Shown one piece after another: positions 36,701-47,300 of a stretch of DNA of 64,000 nucleotides. Numbering within the stretch: the first letter of the stretch is position 1; each line of letters starts with the position of its first letter. Origin of the DNA: Hsuehochloa calcarea. Taxonomy: Eukaryota; Streptophyta; Magnoliopsida; Poales; Poaceae. The notes under the pieces are model-generated. The model made no database searches, was not told where the DNA came from, and saw nothing but the letters and a program-made list of their open reading frames with translations. The stretch is taken from NCBI GenBank assembly GCA_036346395.1, contig CM070594.1, positions 26,073,385 to 26,137,384 of the forward strand. Reading direction: 5' to 3'. Both the position numbers and the translations under genes were made by a program.

Positions 36701-36778
36701 CAAGCTAGCTACTGATCATGGGACTAGCTTGGTATGCACAGAGGGTCTCGGGGTTGTGTGACACCCGGGGTCCCGACA
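33724..36778 (+). mobile_element. Solo gypsy LTR, 3055 bp, TSD TGATT
   Basis: Begins TGTAACGTCCCG and ends GGTCCCGACA. The 5-bp TGATT is present on both sides (33719-33723 and 36779-36783). Only one LTR lies between them, so the internal region was lost by LTR-LTR recombination. It is the same family as 1-3034 and 58045-59486. A GC-rich block (34150-34980), mostly cytidine-rich in plus sense, corresponds to the leader after a weak TATA-like tcaaatac near 34688. Long overlapping ORFs in this block on both strands are base-composition artefacts with repeated gtccgtcgaatcggacgg words. Confidence 0.93.
34330..34475. repeat. Short repeats gtccgtcg-aatcggacgg in the solo LTR
   Basis: The palindrome-like word (accgtccgtcgaatcggacgg with small variants) occurs three times within 150 bp, each a potential hairpin (ccgtccg / cggacgg). 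Confidence 0.8.
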
Positions 36779-37025
36779 TGATTGAACCAGGCTGAGGGAG
36801 GGATTGGGCTAGAACGGAAAGGTTGGGCCTATTTCGTGTCGTGCCGGCCCAAGCACGGCCCAACTGATCATGCCGTGCTGTGCCGCCCAACGGGCCGCAT
36901 TCTCAGGCCCGGCCCGGCCCGCTGTTCGTGCTGTGCCGATCCGGCCCACCACGTGCCGTGCCGTGCTTAGACCGTGCCGTGCCAAACGTGCTTCGGGCTG
37001 GCCCAAAAAAGCACGACCCAAATCC

Positions 37026-38660
37026 CAACTCTACCTGGAATAGAGATAACATGAAGTCCAAGATGAAGTATAACAGTTGTTTCTCTTCGAATAAATTATA
37101 AACAGTACTTGTTGGATTCGCAAATTAACCGGATAACAAGCCAAGACTGCCAGGAGAAAGATGTTAAGGGCATGTTTGGATGAGGGGAATTTGATCTTGA
37201 GATGATGAGGATGCTTAGTGATTGCACCGAATTCTCGAAGGAAAAAGTCCTCGACTATAGGGTAGAATATTGGTCAACTTGGACTAGTAAGTCAAGCTAT
37301 TTGTAGTGGGTTTCACGTTTAGTGGCAAAAATAAATATTTATGTCGTTTATGGCTCATATACGATAAGATCAAAGGAAGAAACTGTATCCGAGAAACTAT
37401 ATTTTCGAGTCGAACCATTTTAACCAGAGTACAAAATATACCACTCACTTAATCGAGAAAGAAACTCTTCGTAAAAAAAAAAAAAGCAGACGTGATTCGG
37501 CTCTCGAGAACATAGGTATTATCAAACCTTGTAAACAAATTTCTCTTGTGTGCTACGTATGATCTAACCATCCCTCAACGTGTGCCGCCGCCGGTTCCAA
37601 CAATTTTCATACTTAGTTGGTACTTGGTAGCTTAGTGACCATTCGTTAAGCTGCAACAGTGCTTCTGTACGTCACCAGTAAGAGGTACTATAAACGGGTG
37701 CATCTTCCCCATTTTATCGCCGGCAAAGCAACCCTTCGTCCACCGCCCCCCTCCATCAAAGAACATTACCACTTTTAACCGAAAGGAATCAGCTTTCAAC
37801 TCAAGGAAAAATCACCTTTCAACTCAAATTTTGAAACTTTCCACTCGAATGTCAACAATTTTGTACTTATATTTAGAGAATTTGCCAGTTGAATTTTAAA
37901 AACTTACACAGATTTTGAGCCTTTCCGGACGAATTTCAAAAACTTTCTATTGAAATCTAGGAACTTTCTATTAGAGTTTATGAGCTTGGCCTAAATAATA
38001 TTTTTCATAAATCCTAAAAAATCATATTGCTAGTCTAGGTGGGAGGAAACCTATATATAAGGTGGAGCTGGTCTTACCTAGTCCAAGCTAGCAAAAGAAA
38101 AACACACACACGCACACTCACTAGCTTGTCGCCCTCCTGTGTGCATGAATGGTCCGATGGTTTCGCGTCTGTTTGGGTGTGGAGTTGCTGCTTATTTTTG
38201 CACCTCAAAATGATGCATGATGATATGGCATCTACGCGTATATATACTAATTGGAAACCGAACATTTGAATTACACTAATTTTGTGTAGCTTTTATGGTA
38301 CACATTAATTGTGTTTAATGCGGTTTCCAAAACGCCTCGTGGAGTGATTACGTAGTTTCCTTCCGTGGCACTGGATTCTATATAAATGAGAGACGTCTCT
38401 ATTCATAGAGGACGAGGAGAACAACCTCTATACTTTTGCCCTAAACTACTCTATGATTCCTAATTTTGTTAGTAGTATTCTTATTCTAGGCTTTTAGTAG
38501 TATTCTTGTTCTAGGTTTTACCTTATTAGCGCGTATATATGAGATAGGTGTATTTGAGTATATGATCATGCTATTGTTTGTACTTGTAAATATGCCTAGT
38601 ATATATGTTGCTTATACATCGATTATTGTTTTAGGATTTAAAATAATCACAAAAAGTATA
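37026..38660. other. Intergenic sequence with two TATA-like sites, no gene recognised
   Basis: AT-rich. tatatataagg at 38052 and tctatataaatgag near 38378 each look like core promoters on the plus strand. The second precedes gagacgtctctattcatagag, which folds back on itself. A 22-codon frame begins at 38145 after the first. No known domain is present. Confidence 0.35.
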
Positions 38661-38679
38661 CATCTACGTAACAATCCAA

Positions 38680-39107
38680 AAACCGTCTGTCGTGGAGCGC
38701 AACAGGTCGTGGTCATGGAGCGCAAGAGGTCGCAGGAGGTCATGGTCGTGGAGTGCAGGAGGTCGTGGCTGTGAAGTAGTTGGTTTCCTGTAGTTGTATG
38801 CAAAATAGACTTTGTTCATATCACAGACGGTTCCAACAACAAACTGTCTGTGATACAAAATTATCACAGACCGTTCTTGTTAAGAACCGTTTATGATAAA
38901 ATACGTCTGTGATATTTATCATAAACGATTTTCAACATGAACCGTATGTGATATTACATCTTCACAGATGATTTTTACCGCAGCCAGTCTGTAGCTAGTA
39001 ACATAGACGTGCGCTAAACCAAAACCATATGTGATTGTATTTAATACTGACGGTTCCCGGGAACCGTCTGTGATGAGGCATCCAGTATAGCCCCTTTTGT
39101 AGTAGTG
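38680..39107. mobile_element. One end of a CACTA (En/Spm) element
   Basis: Right terminus ccttttgtagtagtg (complement CACTACTACAAAAGG) ends at 39107. Inside it lie about a dozen degenerate subterminal repeats of the word cacagacggttc in both orientations (38823, 38847, 38865, 38884, 38905, 38922, 38940, 38963, 39021, 39049, 39061), the hallmark of CACTA ends. No matching CACTA left terminus or transposase is found upstream, so it is truncated or highly reduced. Confidence 0.82.
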
Positions 39108-41371
39108 CTTGTTGCATCCGATGACCATCGGTCTTCGAGCAATGCTCGTCATCTTCGTCGTCCCCTCCGCGTCTTTTTCTGCCGCTTCGCGTCCCGAAAC
39201 TTGCCGTCAACGCCCTCACCAAAGTTGCGCCACCGCCGTCGTTGTGCTACGTCCTGTGTTTCGCGGCCGCACCGAGCGTGGCCGCACCGAGCAAGGGACT
39301 GTGTGTAGACGGTTGAACCAGGCCGACTGACTGAGTCAGTCACTATATATGCATTGAAGGCATTGAGGTTATTTTACAAAGTTTATATGTCCTAATTAAC
39401 CGTATATATTATTTTAATGATCTGAGTGTCTAACAGCAATGAGCCACAAGTTTGTAGTGTTTTTGATCAAGACACGAATTTTAGATGTTCAATAGCTAAG
39501 GAAACAAAAGTTGAGTGCTACATAGTCAATTTTGCTTTGTATTTTGTCAGAGCGATCATTTCAGTGGATGGGGTGCACTGGTGGGTGCGGTGTGTGGGTG
39601 CGTGCGTGGTGGTATATATGTTACATTACACGTGTTTGCGTCAACCACTGCAATTTTCTTAAATAAAACTTGGTTGGCTGAATTTGGTGCTACACCGGTT
39701 AGCAGATAATAAAAATGTAACATGGGTAACCTGAAAAGAACTTGAAAATTCCGAATTCATTTGTGTATACTGATTCCACTATATATGGTCCGAGAGTGTT
39801 CTTTGTTTTCCAAAACTCAGTTTTCATGAAATGACATTCCAAATCATACACTACGTAAGTGAGCAGATGATTCCTGATCAGTGCCAGGGTTTCATTTCCC
39901 CTTTTTCTTTCTGTTTTTTCTTCTTCTAAAAATATCGTCGGTCATGGCCTTACCAGTATGCTGGATACCGGCCGGTGTCTGGTGCCTTTCTCTTTCTGGT
40001 TTTCTCAATTTTTTTCGTCCTAAACCTTCCACAATAATCCACATCAATTATTTGGAGGAAATTGAGCCCTAGTTGGTAATCCAAAGTTTGCCATCATGCT
40101 GTCCATCAAGTGCATCTGAGAGGTGACCCAATGCATGTCGTTCCGATTGCATCTACGCAGAATCGTAAACAAGACGGCACACAGCCTGCTGCATGATGCT
40201 GATCCGCCTTGGCCAAAACCTTCATTTCGAGATCTCGATAATTCGGCTAATCACAGAAAGACGCATCTGCTGCATCTCGAGGCTTTGGTCGATCGTGCCA
40301 AAAAAGAGGCGGTGTTGGGTTGCTTATATCAAGTAGTATATGTATGGTTGGTTCAAGAAAACAAAAATATTCATACGTTTGGTTGCTTGAATGGAACTAT
40401 TCCATCCTAGATGGTAGAATACATATTTGTATACTATTTTCTCCAGATGTTAAACCATCGCATTTATCCAAAACAATGAAATCACATGCTATAAGACCAT
40501 CACATCTCATTCAACTCTATCATACCAACCAAACAGGGCAATGCAGTACTAATTTAAGTGCCATTTAACCCTTTTTCTTAGGGAAATATTTTACCAATTT
40601 CAACGATTTGAGTGGAATTCTATTGAATGCCATTCTTATTAATGGCATTTTATCAATTTGCCCATTGAGATATTAGCCTACATTTTGGCTTTAACTCGTA
40701 GCTCCATATAAGAAGTATCAAGCAATATTCCGATAACTTAATTATCTTTGCCCAAAATTACAGAAGTGATCTGCGAAAGCTGCGATGTGCACGTTACTTC
40801 CTTTAGGTAATTAATTTGGTCTCATACTAGGGTCATCATGATTCCTTCTGTTTTATATATGGATAAAGAGGTATTATCGTACGATTTAAGTAGTATATGA
40901 GAAGCGAGAGTACGTACTACTAGGAGTACTATATCATTTTCCTATATATAACTGTTGACAAATTGGAGCCAGACTATTTAGCCAGAAGGCAGAAAAACAA
41001 GTTCGGCCGGGCCGTGCACAGGCAATCATGTCTCAGAACACAGAAAGAAGCCTATAGTCTCAAACCTCATTCACCAAAACACATTTGCCCCGCTACATTA
41101 AACAATGTAGGGATACAAGGCAAGCGTTTGTTTAGATATGTTGGCTCCATTAGCAGCTCCAGAATACGTTAGAAATCCTTTTAACCTCATGGGTTTCTTC
41201 TATCTGACGATATCGACTTATCGATGAACAGCCAGAGAGCATTTATTTATTAGATACAAAGCAACTTATGAACACAAACACAGCTGTACTGTACAAGAGC
41301 TGAGCTGATAACATACAACATCAAGATTTGCGAAAAGGAAATAGGACAAAGGATGCCGTGCAAGAGGCCCG
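39108..41371. other. Intergenic / 3' flank of the thiamin pyrophosphokinase gene
   Basis: 39108-39340 is a GC-rich island without a recognisable protein. 40310-40560 is flanked by gtgttgggttg and caaccaaacagggc, suggestive of a decayed MITE. 41200-41371 is probably the 3' UTR of the downstream gene on the minus strand. Confidence 0.35.
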
Positions 41372-44300
41372 TTAGGTTAGTTTTCGGAGAGAAATTGTCC
41401 ATAGAAGATCTGCATCAGATTGTACAGTTACCTTCTCCGCATGCACAATGTTGGATGTGCTTATCATACTCCCAAATCTCATCTTTGCTTCAGCTGGAAG
41501 TGCAAAAAAGTTAACGCTTAGCACACGCAAGTAGCAAAGTCTTCACAAACTTGAGACACGCATAAGTGATTCCTGAGACGATGAGTGTTTATGTTACTGG
41601 TGACAAAAAGTATTTTGCTTCTACTCCTGCTATATTCATTTATCATTCTTTTCTGAAGGATAAATTTGATAGGGTCTATATGTTTTTGCTTCGGCCATTA
41701 ATTATTGGAAAGCGAGCGCTTCAGTGCTTTCATATAAAGTGAATAAGACAATTCTAAAAGCAAAAGAATGGTCTCATCTGCAAATACCACCATCCCAAAA
41801 CTAACCATACTGCTTACCATTTGTGCAATTTAGCTATAAGAAAAGCACAGAAGCAATGCCCGAGTTTGTTTTTCTTGATTAGTGATGAGGCAAGACAGTT
41901 CCTCAGAAAAATTGAGGCAACACAAGAATATCATAGCAATACGTAAAGTATAAGACTTGCCTGCATACGACATCAACTACACACTATGGACATACCAGCT
42001 GTTAAGTCTTAATAATTTAATATCTCTCAATAAAGATGTCATGTGGGGTCGTGACGTGTAGCAGCGCCAAGGGGCAAAGGCCGCTTCGGCCAATTTGCAG
42101 CTCCAGAGGTTTTGGATGCCACCGATTAGTAAAGAGATAAGTTTATTTATTAAGAGAGAGTTGTAATTGTTTCCTTGCTTGGACCTTAAGCCATTGATAG
42201 ATATAGTAAGTTTGAATTAGATTCCAAGTGTTAGTAGCCTCTCCATCTTTATAAGGAGCCGGACAGGTTATGAGAGAATCAATCGGAAGTTATCTCCAAA
42301 TCCTCTCTCAATTTCTCCTCAATGCCGACCTCGCTCTGCGCCATTTCCCCTTGCGCCTAGCTGTTCCGTGTGCCCTAGTACCCATCTTCGTCATGGCGCC
42401 TCGCCGGAAACCAGGCTCGACGCCTCCCGCGACTCACGACTACCAGATAAGATCACTAGGCCGTGACAATTTGGTATCAGAGCCATCCGTTGTGTAAGGA
42501 GCCATGGCCGAAAGCAGCAATGACATGGAGACCGTGGCTATGCAATTGGCGGCAATCATGAAGAAGCTGGAGATGTTGGATGAGGTCAAGCTCAAGCTCA
42601 ATGATCTCAACAACCAACAGAAGGCGGATCATCTGGCGATCGGCTGGTTGGAAACCGGCAAGGGCGCGACGTTAGGTGAATGGTCGGGCGATGGCATCTT
42701 GCCAAAACCCACCAAACCACTGTGGCCGACGAGCGAGATGACAGCACGTGGCGGACATGGTAGTGGCGACGGTAGGGGAGCTCTATGCTATCATAGGCTG
42801 GAATTCCCAATCTTTGATGGGAAGGAAGATCCACTACCATGGATCAATCGTTGCGAGAAATTCTTCCACAAACAACGAACCATGGAAGAAGAGAAGGTCT
42901 GGCTGACGACGTATCACATGACTAGTACGGCACAATTGTGGTACAGAAGGATCGAACGCGAGATGGAACCGTTTCGTGGAGGCGTTTTAGTGAGATGGTA
43001 TATCTTCACTTCGGGATGCCACTGCGTCATAACCATTTGGGGGAATTGGTCAATCTCAAGTTGACAGGAACGGTACAGGCGTATTAGGATCAATTCCTGG
43101 CTCTCCTCAGCTGTGCAGGTTCCTTGTTTGAGGAGCAACAAGTGCAGCTCTTCACTGCAAGCTTGCAAGGGATGCTTCGTATCGACGTCAAGCTACAAGC
43201 ACCAACCAACCTGGAGGTCGCTATGAGCTTGGCACGGACCTACGATGACATGCTCGGCCAGGGCATCATTTGCCGCAGCTTGTCCGCATTCTCGGCCCCT
43301 GTTCTCTTGGTCAAGAAACAAGATGGATCGTGGAGATTTTGTGTCGACTACCGAGCATTGAATCCACAAACAGTGAAGGATAAATTCATGATTCCCGTCG
43401 TGGAAGAACCACTGGATGAGCTATGACAATCCAAGTTTTTCACCAAACTGGACCTTAGGTCCGGCTACCATCAGATGCACATGCATCCGCAGGATGTGAA
43501 GAAAACGACATTTTGTACACACTAGGGGCTCTTTGAATTTCTGGTAATGTTGTTCGGCTTGACTAACGCACTAGCAACTTTCCAAGCATTGATGAATGTC
43601 GTTCTCCAACCGTTTCTCCGTCGTTTTGTGCTGGTATTTTTTTATGACATCTTGATTTATAGCTCCTCTTGGGCGAATCATCTTCGCCACGAACGTGCGG
43701 AATGTACTCTCCTCCAGTAGCACCAAATTTTTCTCAAGTGGAGCAAATGTTTCTTTGGGGTTTCCTCCGTGGCTTATTTAGGCCATGTTATCTCCAAAGA
43801 TGGTGTCACCATGGATACGCAGAAGGTATAGGCTGTTTTGGATTGGCCGCTTCCCAAAACCATGCACGCTTTGTGTGGATTTTTGGGCCTAGCCGGCTAC
43901 TACCGGCGTTTCATACGAGGATATGGTGTGCTAGCCGCACCTCTCACTCGGCTCCTTAAGCAAGAGGCATTTCGCTGTTCCGACGAAGCCGATCATGCAT
44001 TCTGCATGCTTCAACATGCCATTACATCGGCTCCAGTTTTCCAACTCCCCGATTTTGTCATAGATTTTGTGGAGTGCGACGCTTCGGGATACAGTTTTGG
44101 TGCTGTCTTACATCAAGGTGCCGGTCCGCTTGCATTTTTTAGCAAGCCGATTGCACTACAGCATGATAAATTGGCTGTGTACAACGTGAACTTATTGGAT
44201 TGGTGCAAGACATACATCATTGGAGACCGTACTTGTGGGGATGATTTTTCTTAGTGTGTACATATCATTATAGTCTGAATTTTTGCCCAATCAACGGCTT

Positions 44301-47300
44301 TCTACTATATCGCAACATGCTTGGTTGAGCAAGCTCCTGGGGTTTGGTGTGTACATATCAATATAGTATGACGCATGTGGGGTCGCACGTATAGCAGGTG
44401 CACGAAGGGGCGGGCGTTGGCTTCGACTGCAGCTCCAGAGGTTTCGGATGCCACCAATTAGGAGAGAGATAAGTTTCTTTATTAAGAAATAGAGTTGTAA
44501 TTCGTTTCCTGTGCTTGGGCCTTAAGCCATTAATAGATATAGTAAGTTTGAATTAGATTCCAAGTGTTAGGGGCCTCTTCATCTTTATAAGGAGCCGGCC
44601 AGGTTATGAGAGCATCAAACAGGAAGTTATCTCCAAATCCTCTCTCAATTTCTCCTCTCTCCCGACCTCTGCTCTTCGCCCATTCCCCTTGCGCCTTGCT
44701 GTTCCGTGTGCCCTAGTACCCATCTTCGTCATCGCACCTCGCCGGAAACCAGGCCCAAAGCGTCCCACGACTCAAGACTACCCGATACGATCACTAAGTT
44801 GTGACAAAAGATACTTCCCATATGGGCTATTTATGTAGGAACTCACTATTGGATGTTGTGCTTGACAGTGTTAGAACCTCTGTTAGCTAATATGACACTT
44901 AGCTTTCCTAGGAATAGGACAACGCAGCCACAAAGATGGTACAAATATCCAGAGTAGACCTGACAGAGCATTTGCGGTTGGCCCTATCAAACTTGGTAGC
45001 CACTTGTTAGATGGCGAGCGAGACTGGAAATATGAATGGTTGGATGTATTGCAATAGCCTAATAAGCAGTATATAGTACAAGAACACATACAAGAGTAAA
45101 CTCTAGACTAGAAGTGGAATACCATAAATACCCTTAACACCCCCACAAATGCAAGGCGTATGCAATAGCATTGCATTTGGTAAGGGTTGACACTAAAATA
45201 GGACAAATTCAAAATCTGAGTCTTGTAGTTGTCATCGTAACGTGCAGCTCTTGGAAAATTGTGTCGAGTATCAAAAGATCTCCCATAAAATACAAGGTGC
45301 AAGGGCTGTGATGGTACAGGCAAGCGGGAGCAAAGTTGACCACAGCAACACGACGAAGAAGATGATGAAACCGACATGAATAGAGAGATCTGTCAAATCA
45401 AGTCGATGGGGAATGGATAGAAACATGACGACGTAGATCGAAACCCGAGACGGCGGCAGCGCAGTGCACAAGAAGCGTAGCGTAGGCGCAGTGCGGAAGA
45501 AGCACAACGGCCTTAGAAGCTCGAGGTGGCGGCTTTGAAAGAAGCGGGGCTACCATAACGACTTTTATGATCTGCAACGTCTTTGAGAGAAGAGCGGCGG
45601 CTACTGCCATGTAAAAGGGGAAAAAAAGGCCACACTCGATCCAAGAGGACGGACCGTGGCTAGCAAAGCAAACAGCTGACTCACAAGGAAATTTGTGGAC
45701 TCACACGGCTTAGACGAACTCAAAGATAAAGTGTTACGGACTTGGATGGACGCAGGGGAAAAAAGGATTCAAAGGAGCAGCAGATACTAGCAACAACACT
45801 CTTGAACAGCGGAAGATGCTGCAAGAAGCCGGAGCCAGAGAAGCTGAAGCTGAAGCTGAAGCCCGCTGTACTAGAAGAGAAGCCGGTAGAGAATCCGGAC
45901 ACCAAAACGTGTGGATTAAAAAGGTTCACTATTCTCCAAAAAAACTAAACAAAACGTGGCTAACTTTGCATTCATTTTGGCATGGATAAGAAATATGATG
46001 ATAATGTTATAATAGGACTCTTCTTGTACTCCCTATATATATTGCCCATTTGGCCTCTTGAATATATGCACACAATATTCATAACAAAATATTCATAACA
46101 TGGTATCAGAGCTAGGGCTCTAACCTAGCTCTTTCCGCTGCCACCGCCATCGTTGCTCGTCTTCGCCGCCACCATCGCCGCTTCGCCGGCGGCCACGGCC
46201 GCCGCCAGCAGGGGAATCTCGCCGCTTCCCTTGCCGCCGTCGCCGATCGCCACCACACTCCGCCGACCGACACCAAGTCGCCACGACACCGGGAATCCTA
46301 ATGCTTCCCTGCGTGCCGTCGCCGAGGTCGCCCGATCGCCGCCAGACTCGACCAACACCAAGCCACCACCGACGCCGCCGAGGACACCGCCTCGACCGAC
46401 AACGCCATCGCCGACACCGAACGACATCGCCCGACCCGACACCGCCGCTGAGCCGACGCCACTGCGGCGACCTCATTCGGGCCGCCGCTGCCACGTCGCC
46501 GGCGACCTCACTTGGGCCGTCACCGCTTCCAGCGACCTCGGTCGGGCCACTGCCGCCATGCCGCCTTTTGCGGGGGAACCCTAGTTCCCCCGCATGCGTT
46601 GTTCTGGAGCACGTGGGCCGTTTTCTAGCACGAGGCGGCTAAGCAAAAAAACAAAAAAGCAGACAAGCGAAGCGTCGATCTAACCGTCGCGTCGTCCAAC
46701 GCCGCTTGTTAGACTTCGTTGCCTTGGTTACTGCGCCGTTGCCGCCTACCAATAGCTTCCATTCCATCAGCTGTAGTCCCATTCTCGGGAACAAAACTTC
46801 ATGGGACAAACTACAGGTTGTGGTTTTCACTCATGGAGATCACGAGATCACGCTTGATGGTCTCCATCTCTAGGGACATGTCACTAGTGCTCGACCTTAT
46901 CCACCGTCGCCGGTTTAGCCTTCTCCCAAACAGCCTACTTCTGCACCTCCCGCAGAAGATGAGGCCGCCAAGGAGGCAGAGGCCACGCTTCTTCTTGAAG
47001 ATACTGATGAGGCATTTCAGTATGCCATAGACGCTTTTGAGCGCTAGTGTGCTGATGAGACTTGTGTTCGAACTATGCTGGTTGTCAGCGTCAACGACTC
47101 TATCTAGCCAGATATTGTTGGTCTGCATGCCACTCGTCATATTTGGGAATACTTGCGTGAGCGATACCAACAGAGCAGCGATGCTCAGTTCTTTTTGCTT
47201 CAGCGTGAGTTGGAGACACTTCGCCAGGAGGACTCCTCCGTCGATAACTTCTTTCGAGCCCTGGCCAGTCTCTGGCACCAGTTGGAGCCTTCGTCTTTAT

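Larger units (their letters stand above)
33415..37025. mobile_element. GC-rich gtgccg-repeat element split by a solo LTR (possible hAT-like)
   Basis: 33420-33600 and 36810-37020 are both rich in gtgccgtgcc / cggcccg / gcacggccc words. They are partly inverted relative to each other (tgcttcgggc in both; gtgccgtgccggcccg left, cggcccaccacgtgccg right). The solo LTR at 33724-36778 sits between them. Such sequence is common at ends of grass hAT-type elements, but I cannot define termini or an 8-bp duplication. Confidence 0.4.
42037..44806 (+). mobile_element. Internally deleted Ty3/gypsy retrotransposon with TSD AAAGA
   Basis: LTRs 42037-42468 (432 bp, TGTCATGTGG..CCGTGACA) and 44369-44806 (438 bp, TGACGCATGTGG..TTGTGACA), with AAAGA duplicated at 42032-42036 and 44807-44811. 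PBS tggtatcagagcc at 42472-42484. TATA-like tttataagg at 42248 and 44584. The interior is only 1.9 kb: gag directly joined to RT, then part of RNase H, with no zinc knuckle, protease or integrase. The LTRs differ at many positions (roughly 10 percent by eye), so it is not recent. Confidence 0.94.

Noticed and set aside
40310..40560. Possible MITE flanked by gtgttgggttg / caaccaaacagggc
   Set aside because: The inverted match is short and no target duplication could be placed, so it is not called as an element.
45036..45150. Possible small copia LTR fragment (ttaacacccccaca as complement of a purine tract and LTR start)
   Set aside because: Only a short motif supports it; no second LTR, PBS or pol sequence is attached.
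46125..46642. Pro/Ala/Thr-rich ORFs before the copia gag
   Set aside because: Low-complexity leader of the short-LTR copia element, open in several frames by composition only.
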